Below are positions 26,846-34,862 of a stretch of 64,000 nt of DNA, one piece after another; position 1 is the first letter of the stretch; every line of letters starts with the position of its first letter. Source of the stretch: Williamsia herbipolensis (GTDB taxonomy: Bacteria > Actinomycetota > Actinomycetes > Mycobacteriales > Mycobacteriaceae); NCBI RefSeq assembly GCF_000964005.1, contig NZ_JXYP01000036.1, positions 124,001-188,000 on the forward strand. The letters are read 5' to 3'. The translations under genes and the position numbers were made by a program. Under the pieces are notes generated by a model, which made no database searches, was not told the DNA's origin, and saw only the letters and a list, made by a program, of their open reading frames with translations.

Positions 26846-28057
26846 TCAGCGTGGGTCGGAGGACTGCTCGTCGAGGCGATATACCCGAACCGCGTTGTCG
26901 CGGAACACCTTGCGCAGCAGCTCCGGCCCACGCGGGGCCAGCACATCGAGGAGCGTACCGACGATGGTGGCGACGGTCGCATTCGGTTTGTCGATGGGGA
27001 AGTTCGATCCGAACATCAGTCGGTCGGGACCGAACAGATCGGTGGTGTGGGCGATGAGCGGCCCCATCATGTCGGTCAGCGTCGCCTGACTGCCGATGTT
27101 GCCCGACGACTGGTGGCCGTACCCGAGGAACGAGAAGGCGACCCCGGAGTGTTTCGCGACGACGTTGCGGCAGGCGGCGACCTCGGCCATCCCGTCGCGC
27201 CACCGGGCGAGGATGTCGGCGCGGGCGGCGGCGGTGTGACCGGTGCGGGCGCCCATCGGGCCGAACACGCCGACCGGGGTGGCGTAGTGGTCGAGGACGA
27301 TCGTCGCCTCCGGGTACTCGCGCGCCAGCACGGCGACGTCGTGCAGTTGATGCGAGTAGACCCATGCCTCGAAGGACAGACCGCGCTCGGCGACCCGCGC
27401 GAAGCCGTGCAGGAAATCGCGCGACGCCAGCAGGTGGGGGGTGTCGGTCCAGTCGCGGACCTTCGGGTCGGGGTGGTGCGACGCCATCGTGCGGATCCCG
27501 CGGAACGGCGCCCGCTGCGCCGAGCGTTCGTGCATCGAGAGCAGCGCCCCGAGGTGGGAGTCGCGGGGTTGTGCGTGACCGACGATGGCCGCGAGAGCCG
27601 GGGCGCCGGCGACGCCGAAGGGCAGCGCGTCGATCCAGCGGGTCTCCCCGGCGGGCGCCATCGGATCCGACCCCTGCCACGACGCCTCGATGTGGACCGC
27701 CGAGGAGATCGGTGCGCCGGCGGTGGCCTCGACGTCGGCGACGTCGCGCAGATAGTGCTCGGGGAGATACGGCCGCAGCAGGAAGCGCGGGGTGAGCGCC
27801 ATCTCGCGATCGGCCTGGTTCGCGAGACGGAAGAGTCGGTCGCCGACGGCGGGCGCGAAGCGGTAGACCCGCGCCACGCGGTTCGACTCCCGCGGGGTGG
27901 TGACCGGGTCCCACTGGTGCATGTGTGCGTCGACGATGCCCGACACCACACCGGCGAGTGCGCCGCGTCCCGAAGTCGCCGAACCGCTATCGTCCACCGA
28001 CGCAAAGGGTTCCGAGACGCCGGTCGCGTGCTCGGTGTCGTCGTCGGATGGCTCCAT
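26846..28057 (-). CDS. Amidohydrolase-2 family metal-dependent hydrolase
   Basis: A 403-residue TIM-barrel hydrolase. The metal motif DAHMHQWDP lies near residue 43, a histidine follows in the middle region (IVLDHYATPVGVFGP), and the late Asp-type motif sits in LMFGSNFPIDKPN. These are the marks of the amidohydrolase-2 group (lactonases, decarboxylases, LigI-like). The N-terminal 35 residues are variable, and a GTG just before GIVDAHMHQ is an alternative start. It is 69 bp upstream of the monooxygenase on the same strand, and they may act in one pathway, for example a lactone or ring-cleavage step. It is divergent from the flavohemoglobin. Confidence 0.88.
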   Translation of the reverse strand: MEPSDDDTEHATGVSEPFASVDDSGSATSGRGALAGVVSGIVDAHMHQWDPVTTPRESNRVARVYRFAPAVGDRLFRLANQADREMALTPRFLLRPYLPEHYLRDVADVEATAGAPISSAVHIEASWQGSDPMAPAGETRWIDALPFGVAGAPALAAIVGHAQPRDSHLGALLSMHERSAQRAPFRGIRTMASHHPDPKVRDWTDTPHLLASRDFLHGFARVAERGLSFEAWVYSHQLHDVAVLAREYPEATIVLDHYATPVGVFGPMGARTGHTAAARADILARWRDGMAEVAACRNVVAKHSGVAFSFLGYGHQSSGNIGSQATLTDMMGPLIAHTTDLFGPDRLMFGSNFPIDKPNATVATIVGTLLDVLAPRGPELLRKVFRDNAVRVYRLDEQSSDPR

Positions 28058-28144
28058 GATGTGACTGTACTAACGTGGTGACGGCCCACGCGCGGTGGGC
28101 GCGGCGAGATCTGCGGTGAGAGACGACGAAGGGCGAGTTCGGCG

Positions 28145-29314
28145 ATGGGTGGTCACACGCGCCGGGGACTGGCGCTGGTGCGTGAGCGGATCGAGGCCGA
28201 GCCCGACCGTTTCGTCGCCGACTTCTACACCCGCCTGTTCACCATCCGCCCGGCCCTGCGCGACCTCTTCGGAGCCACCATGGCCCACCAGCGCGCAGCC
28301 CTGTTCGGCGTGCTCGATCACGTGCTGGAGGTCTTCCCCGACACGGCCTCGCACGAGGATCTCGTCGCGCTCCTGGCACAGCTGGGTCGCGACCACCGCA
28401 AGTACGGGGTCGCGCCGGCCGACTACGACGTGTTCTGCAACGCCATGCTCGCCGAGATCTCGGCGACGATGGGCGACGAGTACGACCACGAACTCGCCAC
28501 CATCACCACGCAGGCCCTGATGCTCACCACCGGCGTGATGCGTGGGGCGGCGCAGACCGCGCCGGGCCCGGCGACCTGGACCGCGCGGGTGGTCGAGAAG
28601 TTCCGCATGTCGCGCGACCTCGCGGTGGTCCGACTCGTCGCCGACCATCCGCCACCGCACGTGGCCGGCCAATACCTCGAGGTGTCGATCCCGCAGTGGC
28701 CGCGGGTGTGGCGTCATCTGTCGCCGTCGGTGCCCCCGAACCCGCACGGCGAACTCGAGTTCCACGTGCGGGCGATCCCCGGTGGGACGGTCAGCTCGGC
28801 GATCGTGGGCGAGACCGCCGTGGGCGACGTGTGGCGGCTCGCCCAGAGCCACGGGACGCTGACGATCGACCCCACACGCGAGTCTGTCCTCGTGGCCGGC
28901 GGCACCGGCATCGCGCCGATCCGGGCGTTGCTGCTGCAGATGGCCCGGCGCGCCGACACCCGACCGACGCGCCTCTACTACGGCACGCGCTACCCCGGTG
29001 AGCTCTACGAGGCGCCGAACCTCGCCCGCCTGGCCGGCACCAACCCGTGGCTGTCGGTGACGGTGGTGTCGGAGGAGGACACCAACCCGTGGTGGCTGAC
29101 CCGCACCATCGACGCCGACGCGCTGCACATCCGCCATCGGATCGGCCGCCTCGACGACGTCGTCGGATCAGAGGTCGGGGCCGCGCTCGACGCGGGAGCC
29201 GCCCCCGACACCCAGGTGGTCATCGCCGGTTCGGCACCGATGATCGAGAACACCCGTCGCACCCTGATCATCGCCGGGGTACCCGGACGCATGATCGATC
29301 ACGACCCGGTCTGA
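28145..29314 (+). CDS. Flavohemoglobin, type II-like (globin + FAD + NAD domains)
   Basis: A 389-residue protein with an N-terminal globin (DFYTRLFTIRPALRDLFG; proximal His in LGRDHRKYGV) and then a ferredoxin-reductase module: FAD part VAGQYLEVSIPQW and NAD part VAGGTGIAPIRALLLQ. Canonical Hmp flavohemoglobins have RxYS for FAD binding; here the place reads RHLSPS, which resembles the second class known in mycobacteria (the M. tuberculosis Rv0385 type), reported to oxidise D-lactate. I therefore prefer that over NO dioxygenase, with moderate certainty. In M. tuberculosis the relative lies next to clpB; here clpB is 13 kb away. Confidence 0.85.
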   Translation: MGGHTRRGLALVRERIEAEPDRFVADFYTRLFTIRPALRDLFGATMAHQRAALFGVLDHVLEVFPDTASHEDLVALLAQLGRDHRKYGVAPADYDVFCNAMLAEISATMGDEYDHELATITTQALMLTTGVMRGAAQTAPGPATWTARVVEKFRMSRDLAVVRLVADHPPPHVAGQYLEVSIPQWPRVWRHLSPSVPPNPHGELEFHVRAIPGGTVSSAIVGETAVGDVWRLAQSHGTLTIDPTRESVLVAGGTGIAPIRALLLQMARRADTRPTRLYYGTRYPGELYEAPNLARLAGTNPWLSVTVVSEEDTNPWWLTRTIDADALHIRHRIGRLDDVVGSEVGAALDAGAAPDTQVVIAGSAPMIENTRRTLIIAGVPGRMIDHDPV

Positions 29315-29323
29315 GCTGGACCC

Positions 29324-30418
29324 CTACGGCGCGAGCGATTCGCCGACCGGCGGTTTGGGCGATGTGGTCGTCGTGGAGGTCGTCGTCGTGGTGGTGGTCG
29401 TGGTGCTGGGCGGGGTCGTGGTGCGGGTGATGGTCCGCGGGGGCTGGGTGACGGTGACCGTGTCGCGCGGGGGCGGTGCCTGCTCGGCGGTCTCGGGGAC
29501 CTGTTCGACGGGTGCCTCGGTGGTCGTCGTCGTGGTCGAGGGACGTCGCGAGGTGCTGCTCGGCGTCGACGACGTCGTCGTCGGCGCGCTGACCGTCTCG
29601 CTGACGACGGCCGGTGTGGGCGCGTCGTCGCCACCGGAGAGCAGCACGACGGCCACCACGATCGCGGCGAGGACCGCGGCGGCGGCCGCCGCGGCGCCGA
29701 GGATGAGCCATCGGTTGCGCGCACCGGCGCCCGTGCCGCGGTTCCGTCCGTGCAGGGCGGCGCCGTGGGCCGCCGAGAAGGTCGGCTCGTCGGCGATCTG
29801 GACGGGCAGCTGCGTCTCGTACTCCAGCGCCGGACCGACACCGGCGAGCGATGCCCCCGGACCCACCACGAGCACACCGCGCCGACCGGCGTCGGTGGTC
29901 GGCAGCAGATCGAACGCCGCGGCGACGGTGGCCGCGCCGGTCGGTTCGGTGACCGGTTCGCGCTCGCCACCGGCCGGCAGTTGCACGGCCCCGACCACGC
30001 TGGCCGATTCGGTGTCGACCGCCGCGATGGACAGTTCGTTGAAGGGGATCGCGTTCTCGGCGAGGTCGATGACGACGACCACGCCGCGCTGATCGGATTG
30101 CGCCGCAGCAACATTGGCGAAGGCGAACGGGGTGTCGGTGATGGTGGTGCGGGCGTACCAGTCCGGGGCGCCCGCGGTGCCGCCGGTGATGGTGTTGTGC
30201 AGTGCGACCTGCATGCTGCGAAGCGCGCACGCGACGGTGATCGACTCGACCTCGAAGGGTGCGGTCTCGACGAGCTGCGAGATCGCGTCGAACACCGACT
30301 CGGGTGAGTCGTCGGCGAGATCGACCACGTTGCGGGCCAGCACGTTGCCGGTGGAGACCTCCATGACCACCGAGGCGATCTGGAGATCGGTGACCGAGAC
30401 TCCCAACACCTGAGCCAT
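29324..30418 (-). CDS. Single-pass membrane protein with a degenerate Hsp70/actin-like body and Thr-rich tail
   Basis: A 364-residue protein. Residues 1-224 show the order of an Hsp70/actin-like (ASKHA) fold: strand pair VLGVSVTDLQIASVVME, then VVVVIDLAENAIPFNELSIAAV, then GVLVVGPGASLAGVGPALEYETQLPVQIADEPTFSAAHGAA, which parallels the adenosine motif. The catalytic acidic residues of true ATPases are missing. One membrane segment (236-261, WLILGAAAAAAAVLAAIVVAVVLL) is followed by about 100 residues rich in Thr and Pro, probably outside the membrane. It may be a DUF7159-type protein. The layout copies the two Hsp70-like proteins at 39454 and 41482, so a common function with iniBAC is likely. 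Confidence 0.75.
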   Translation of the reverse strand: MAQVLGVSVTDLQIASVVMEVSTGNVLARNVVDLADDSPESVFDAISQLVETAPFEVESITVACALRSMQVALHNTITGGTAGAPDWYARTTITDTPFAFANVAAAQSDQRGVVVVIDLAENAIPFNELSIAAVDTESASVVGAVQLPAGGEREPVTEPTGAATVAAAFDLLPTTDAGRRGVLVVGPGASLAGVGPALEYETQLPVQIADEPTFSAAHGAALHGRNRGTGAGARNRWLILGAAAAAAAVLAAIVVAVVLLSGGDDAPTPAVVSETVSAPTTTSSTPSSTSRRPSTTTTTTEAPVEQVPETAEQAPPPRDTVTVTQPPRTITRTTTPPSTTTTTTTTTSTTTTSPKPPVGESLAP

Positions 30419-30545
30419 GACCGGGGTACCTCGTTCTCATCGGTGATCTGCCGTCGGTCCTGCGCCGACGCCGCTGTCCTGGCCGACCCTATCGTGGTGC
30501 CGTGTCGCGACCGCGGCACATCTGTGACGTCGTTACGCTCGGGTG

Positions 30546-31190
30546 ATGTCCGACGTCCGCGATGAGTCCGACCACCCGGGGTCGCCCGACGACCGTCGGC
30601 CCGCGATCCGCCCGTCGACCGCAGCGGGATCCCGCGGTGACACGTCGCGTGGGGCCGAGGCGCCTCGTCCGCAGCGGCCGCAGGTCGCCGTCACACCGAT
30701 GCGCGCCCCCGTCGACGACCGCCGACCGCGCGTGATCGACCTCGGCATCGTGGTGTGGGTGTTCACGCTCGTGGCGCTGGCGGCCACGGCCGCGCTCGTC
30801 GCCCTCGACCAGGGCGCCGCACGGTCCGAGCTGCGCCGATCGCTGGCCTCGGACAACCCCACGACGGCGCCGCGCGACATCGCCAACACCGTCGACATCG
30901 CGATGGTCGCCGCCGGCGGTGTCTGCGTGATCGTGCTGCTGCTGGTGATCTACGGATCGATCCGTCTGCGGGAACGCGTGATCGGCGGTCGCGGCACGCT
31001 CACGACGATGGGAGTCATCACCGTCGTCGGGTCGATCGCGTTCTGGACCGTGCTGTCGCCCGCGCGCGACGTGCTGAACCCGGCGGTGACGTTCCTGCCC
31101 TTCGTGGTGGCCGTCCTCGCGGCGGTCGCGACCGGACTCATGTTCACCGGCGACGTCACCCGCTGGTTGAAGGCCGCGCCGACACGCTGA
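30546..31190 (+). CDS. Four-segment membrane protein of unknown function
   Basis: A 214-residue protein. A polar, disordered N-terminal stretch of about 60 residues (rich in Asp, Arg and Pro) is followed by four membrane segments (VIDLGIVVWVFTLVALAAT; VAAGGVCVIVLLLVIYGSI; TMGVITVVGSIAFWTVL; LPFVVAVLAAVATGLMF). No motif or family recognised. ATG 30546 is chosen; a GTG immediately upstream is possible. It is divergent from the Thr-rich-tail gene (127-bp gap) and converges on iniC with a 21-bp gap, so it sits inside the ini region without being in its operon. Confidence 0.75.
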   Translation: MSDVRDESDHPGSPDDRRPAIRPSTAAGSRGDTSRGAEAPRPQRPQVAVTPMRAPVDDRRPRVIDLGIVVWVFTLVALAATAALVALDQGAARSELRRSLASDNPTTAPRDIANTVDIAMVAAGGVCVIVLLLVIYGSIRLRERVIGGRGTLTTMGVITVVGSIAFWTVLSPARDVLNPAVTFLPFVVAVLAAVATGLMFTGDVTRWLKAAPTR

Positions 31191-31211
31191 GCGACCCTCG
31201 CGGTCGGGGTC

Positions 31212-32681
31212 TCAGCGCTCTGTCGTCAGGGCGGCGAGCACGCCTTCGGCGCTGCGTGCGGCGACCCCGCACGCCAACGCGGTGGGCCGGTCGAGCAGGG
31301 GATGCGTCGCCCGCGCCCGCCACATCCGGATCGCGTCGAGTGCCGCGGTGCGCACGGCCTCGGTGCCCGCGTCGGGATCGAGACCGAGCCGCACCATCGG
31401 ATCGATGCCGACACCGCCGACGACGCGGGTCAGCTCCTCGAGGTGGTGTTCCGGCAGGTGGATGGCCCCGGCGCGTACCCGCCCGAGCAGACGCAGCTCG
31501 GTGAAGCCGTGGACGTCGGCGAGCATCCGGTGGACGTCGGCGGCGATGGCCGCGGACCCGGGGGCGTCGCTCTCGTCGAGGATGCGTCCGAGGGTGACCA
31601 GCGCGGTGTGGCTCTTGAGCTGGTCGGTGCGCTGACCGAACTGCACGTCGATGACCGCGCGGAGTTCGTCGAGCCCGCTGCGCTCGACGAGCTCGGCGGC
31701 CAGCGTGGGGCTGTCGGGACTGCCCAGTCGGATCAGGGTGACCGCCATGCGGACCCCGAACACCCCGAACCGGTCGAGGAGTGCCGCGCGGGTCTCCGCG
31801 ACGACGGGCAGGTCGGTGGTCGGCGCGGAGAACCGGTCGGCCGACAGCATCGCCAGGGCGAGGTCGTCGGGTGCGACCGACGCGAGCGCGACCAGGGCGC
31901 GGTACTCGACCTCACGCAGGGTGCGGGCGCCGAGCGCCAGCAGTCCGGCGACCGGCACGACCGCCTGACACAGTCCGGTCCGTTCGAGTTCGGAGGCGAA
32001 GCGGGCCGCGACGTCGCGCGCCGACATCATCGCGTCCATGCGGCCCGCACCGATCTCGTCGGCCCGGGACACGACACCCACCACGCCCAGCGGACCCGAT
32101 TCGCGGCCGATGGCCTGCCCGATGCGTCCCAGCATCGCGGTGTCGGTGTGGGTGAGCGAACGCAACAGGTAGACGACGGCGTCGGCGCCCGACTCCCCGT
32201 TGTCCGGGGTGAGCATGTCGACGGTCTGCGCCGAGATCTTCCGCGAGAGCGACGCGGTGCCCGGCGTGTCGATGATGGTGGTCGACTGCAGGGTGCGGGC
32301 GGGCCACGCGACGTCGAGGCGGTCGACGCGGTCGGCGGTGAGCGACCCGAAATCGAAGGTGAGCCGACCGGCGGGTCGCAGGACCGGGATGTCGATCCGG
32401 TGGTCACCGTCGTAGGTCGCGGTGACCGTCGGTGTGGTGCCGCGGCGGTACCAGGTGACCACGCGGGTGCACTCGGTCGCGTCGGTCGGTGCGATGTCCT
32501 GCCCGACGAGCGCGTTGAGCAGCGTCGACTTGCCCGCCTTCAGCGAGCCGGCCAGCGCCAGACGCAGCGGTTCGTCGAGGCGGTCGGCGCACTCGGTGAG
32601 CCTGCGATCGGCCCACGGGTCGTCGTGGTGGGCGGCGCGTGCGGCCTCGATGAGCGCCCGCGTCCGGTCGAGGGTGCTCAC
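31212..32681 (-). CDS. iniC: IniC, dynamin-like GTPase
   Basis: A 489-residue soluble GTPase of the dynamin superfamily. P-loop LAGSLKAGKSTLLNAL (about 43-58), G3 TTIIDTPGTASLSRK (near 138), and a G4-like VSRADEIG are present. The rest is helical (YRALVALASVAPDDLALAML and so on) without an evident membrane segment. In mycobacteria iniC is the last gene of the isoniazid-inducible iniBAC operon and IniC pairs with IniA. The GTG start at 32681 overlaps the iniA stop as GTGA, so the two are made together. It is divergent in sequence from IniA except around the GTPase motifs. Confidence 0.88.
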   Translation of the reverse strand: MSTLDRTRALIEAARAAHHDDPWADRRLTECADRLDEPLRLALAGSLKAGKSTLLNALVGQDIAPTDATECTRVVTWYRRGTTPTVTATYDGDHRIDIPVLRPAGRLTFDFGSLTADRVDRLDVAWPARTLQSTTIIDTPGTASLSRKISAQTVDMLTPDNGESGADAVVYLLRSLTHTDTAMLGRIGQAIGRESGPLGVVGVVSRADEIGAGRMDAMMSARDVAARFASELERTGLCQAVVPVAGLLALGARTLREVEYRALVALASVAPDDLALAMLSADRFSAPTTDLPVVAETRAALLDRFGVFGVRMAVTLIRLGSPDSPTLAAELVERSGLDELRAVIDVQFGQRTDQLKSHTALVTLGRILDESDAPGSAAIAADVHRMLADVHGFTELRLLGRVRAGAIHLPEHHLEELTRVVGGVGIDPMVRLGLDPDAGTEAVRTAALDAIRMWRARATHPLLDRPTALACGVAARSAEGVLAALTTER

Positions 32682-34654
32682 TGCTTCCGGTGCCGCGCGA
32701 TCGATCGCGTCGGGGTGGGCTGGGGTTCGCCCTGGCCGGCCGGTGCACGCTGGTCGGCCGGCTCGGACCGCTCGGCCGCGATCGCACCGGGCGCGGGTTC
32801 GAGTTGGTTCGCGACGGTGCGCAGGGCACCGACGGCGTGCAGTTGCGCCTCGAGTTCGGCCATCCGCGTGGTGCGGTGCGCACTCTGCGCCGAGGCGGCC
32901 TCCTGCGCCGACCGCAGCGAATCGTTGACCGATCGCGCGGTCTGGTCGGCGACCGCGGTGAAGTGGTCGCGCAACGCGCGCTGGGTGTGGCGCAGTCGGT
33001 CGCGCGACTCCTTGCCGACCTGGAAGCTGACGTCGTCGGTGAACTTGCCGATGGCCTGGCGAGCCTTGGCCCGCCGCCCCTCGATGCGACCCTCCTTCTC
33101 GTCGCGATAGGCCTTGGTGCCCAGCAGGACTCCGGCTCCGACCGAGATGGGGTTGATGAGGGTGAGCCCGACGACGGTGGTCAGCAGACCGAACATGAGC
33201 ACGCCGCCGTACGACCCGCGCATGCCGATGAGCATCTTCTGACCGATGCCGATACGGCCCGACTCGAGGTCGGAGAGTTCGGTGACGGTGTCGAAGACGC
33301 CGTCGAGATCGGAGATGTCGAGATCGGGCAGCACCACCTCGCCGGCGGCCGCGAAATGGTCGGCGACACGCTGCGCGAGCCACACCGTGCGCTGTTGCGC
33401 CCACACGAAGTTGTCGCCGACCGCGAGCCCGATCTGGTCGGCGAGCCAGTCGCTCAGCTGCGGCCAGTCCTTGCCGGGATCGCCTTCCTCGACGGCCTTC
33501 TCGGCCTCACGGGTCACCGCGCGCAACCGGTCGCGCAGGTCGTGGTCGATGTCGGAGGCGAGGTCGCCGATGCCGTCGGCGAGGGTCTGCTGCCACAGCG
33601 CCGAGGTGGTCTGCATCTGCGCGGCCGCGGCCTGCGCACGCTGTAGTCCGGCGACCGCGGCGGCCGCGGTCTCGGGATCGCGCAACGCGGCGAGCTCGCT
33701 GCCCAGGGTCAACGCCAGGTGCTCGGACACCGACCGCAGATCCGACGCGACCGAGGCCCGGGTCATGGTGTCGGCGTGGGCGACGACCCGCTCGCGCAGG
33801 TACGCGTAGAGATCCGCGAAACCCGATTCGGCGTTGAGGGCGTCGTCGTTGCGGCGCAACGCATGTGAACGCAGCACCGACGAGATCGACAGCAGTGGCA
33901 CGTCGATGCCCTCGCGATCGAGGTGCGCACGGTCGGCGTCGACGACGGCTCGCCAGTGCGGGTAGAGGTCGGTCTTGCTGATCAGGCACGCCACCGTGGG
34001 GCACAGCGCGGTGACCTGCCGCAGGAAGGCGACCTCGGGTTCGGTGAACTCGGTGCCGGCGTCGGAGAGCACGAACACCGCGTCGGCGGTCGGGATGAGA
34101 CCGAGCGTGGAGGCGGCATGGGGGTTGCCGTGGCCGCCGACCCCGGGGGTGTCGACGAGGACGAGTCCGTCGGCGAGCAACGCGCTCGGCGCGGCGATCT
34201 CGAGGCGCAGGACGGTACGACCGCCGGCGAGCGGGCTGCGCGGTGTGATCGCGTGGATGTCGGCCAGCGGGACGGGCACGCGGATCGGTTCGTCGGTCCC
34301 GCTGTCGAGGACCAGCTGCGCCGAGGGTTGCGCCGCGTACGACACCAGCGTCGGCACCGCGGTCGTCTCGTCGTCGCCGACCGAGCAGACGTCGACCCCG
34401 AGCAGTGAGTTCACGAACTGGCTCTTGCCCTGTTTGAGCGGTCCGACGACGACGATCCGCAGACGCGGGTCGGTGACACGGGTGCGGGCGCCGGCGAGGC
34501 GGTCGGCGAGGTCGTGGCGGTCGACACCGATCGCGATCTGCGCCATCTGCCCGAGGAGGTCGCCCAGCTGCTGCCCGGTGGACCCCGACGAGTTCTGTGG
34601 GGTCGGATCCTGCTGGGGGGATGAACCGTCGGATCCGGTCGGGATGACGTGCAT
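32678..34654 (-). CDS. iniA: IniA, membrane-active dynamin-like GTPase
   Basis: A 658-residue bacterial dynamin-like protein. The disordered Ser/Gln/Pro-rich N-terminus is followed by the GTPase domain: P-loop VVGPLKQGKSQF (about 69-80), switch region with DDETTAVPTLV, G3 LVDTPGVGG (168), G4 LISKTD (226). The long helical stalk holds a hydrophobic hairpin near 475-515 (SYGGVLMFGLLTTVVGLTLI, then PISVGAGVLLG) that should insert into membrane, as known for IniA, which remodels membranes and helps tolerance to wall drugs. It is the middle gene of iniB-iniA-iniC. 208 bp separates it from iniB and contains a hairpin. Confidence 0.92.
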   Translation of the reverse strand: MHVIPTGSDGSSPQQDPTPQNSSGSTGQQLGDLLGQMAQIAIGVDRHDLADRLAGARTRVTDPRLRIVVVGPLKQGKSQFVNSLLGVDVCSVGDDETTAVPTLVSYAAQPSAQLVLDSGTDEPIRVPVPLADIHAITPRSPLAGGRTVLRLEIAAPSALLADGLVLVDTPGVGGHGNPHAASTLGLIPTADAVFVLSDAGTEFTEPEVAFLRQVTALCPTVACLISKTDLYPHWRAVVDADRAHLDREGIDVPLLSISSVLRSHALRRNDDALNAESGFADLYAYLRERVVAHADTMTRASVASDLRSVSEHLALTLGSELAALRDPETAAAAVAGLQRAQAAAAQMQTTSALWQQTLADGIGDLASDIDHDLRDRLRAVTREAEKAVEEGDPGKDWPQLSDWLADQIGLAVGDNFVWAQQRTVWLAQRVADHFAAAGEVVLPDLDISDLDGVFDTVTELSDLESGRIGIGQKMLIGMRGSYGGVLMFGLLTTVVGLTLINPISVGAGVLLGTKAYRDEKEGRIEGRRAKARQAIGKFTDDVSFQVGKESRDRLRHTQRALRDHFTAVADQTARSVNDSLRSAQEAASAQSAHRTTRMAELEAQLHAVGALRTVANQLEPAPGAIAAERSEPADQRAPAGQGEPQPTPTRSIARHRKQ

Positions 34655-34759
34655 GGGGAGTCGACGACCTCAAACTGTCGTGTCCACCGGCGGTGCCCGA
34701 CCGCCGCATGGCCTGTCTGATCTGGGTGTTCTGTGTGGTTACCGGGTCCGCGAACCGCA

Positions 34760-34789
34760 TCGGCCCCGCACGCAAGCGTACGGGGCCGA
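34760..34789 (-). terminator. Hairpin between iniB and iniA (attenuator-like)
   Basis: TCGGCCCCG and CGGGGCCGA pair perfectly, with inner ACGC/GCGT pairs around a two-base loop. There is no T run after it on the minus strand. It lies after the iniB stop and about 105 bp before iniA, so it may partly stop transcription or stabilise the 3' end of an iniB message. Confidence 0.55.
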
Positions 34790-34862
34790 CGCTGTCACAC
34801 GGTCGTGGGCGGCAGTTCGGGGCAACCGCCCACCGTCGGTGACGAGCTCGCGGTGGTCTCGG

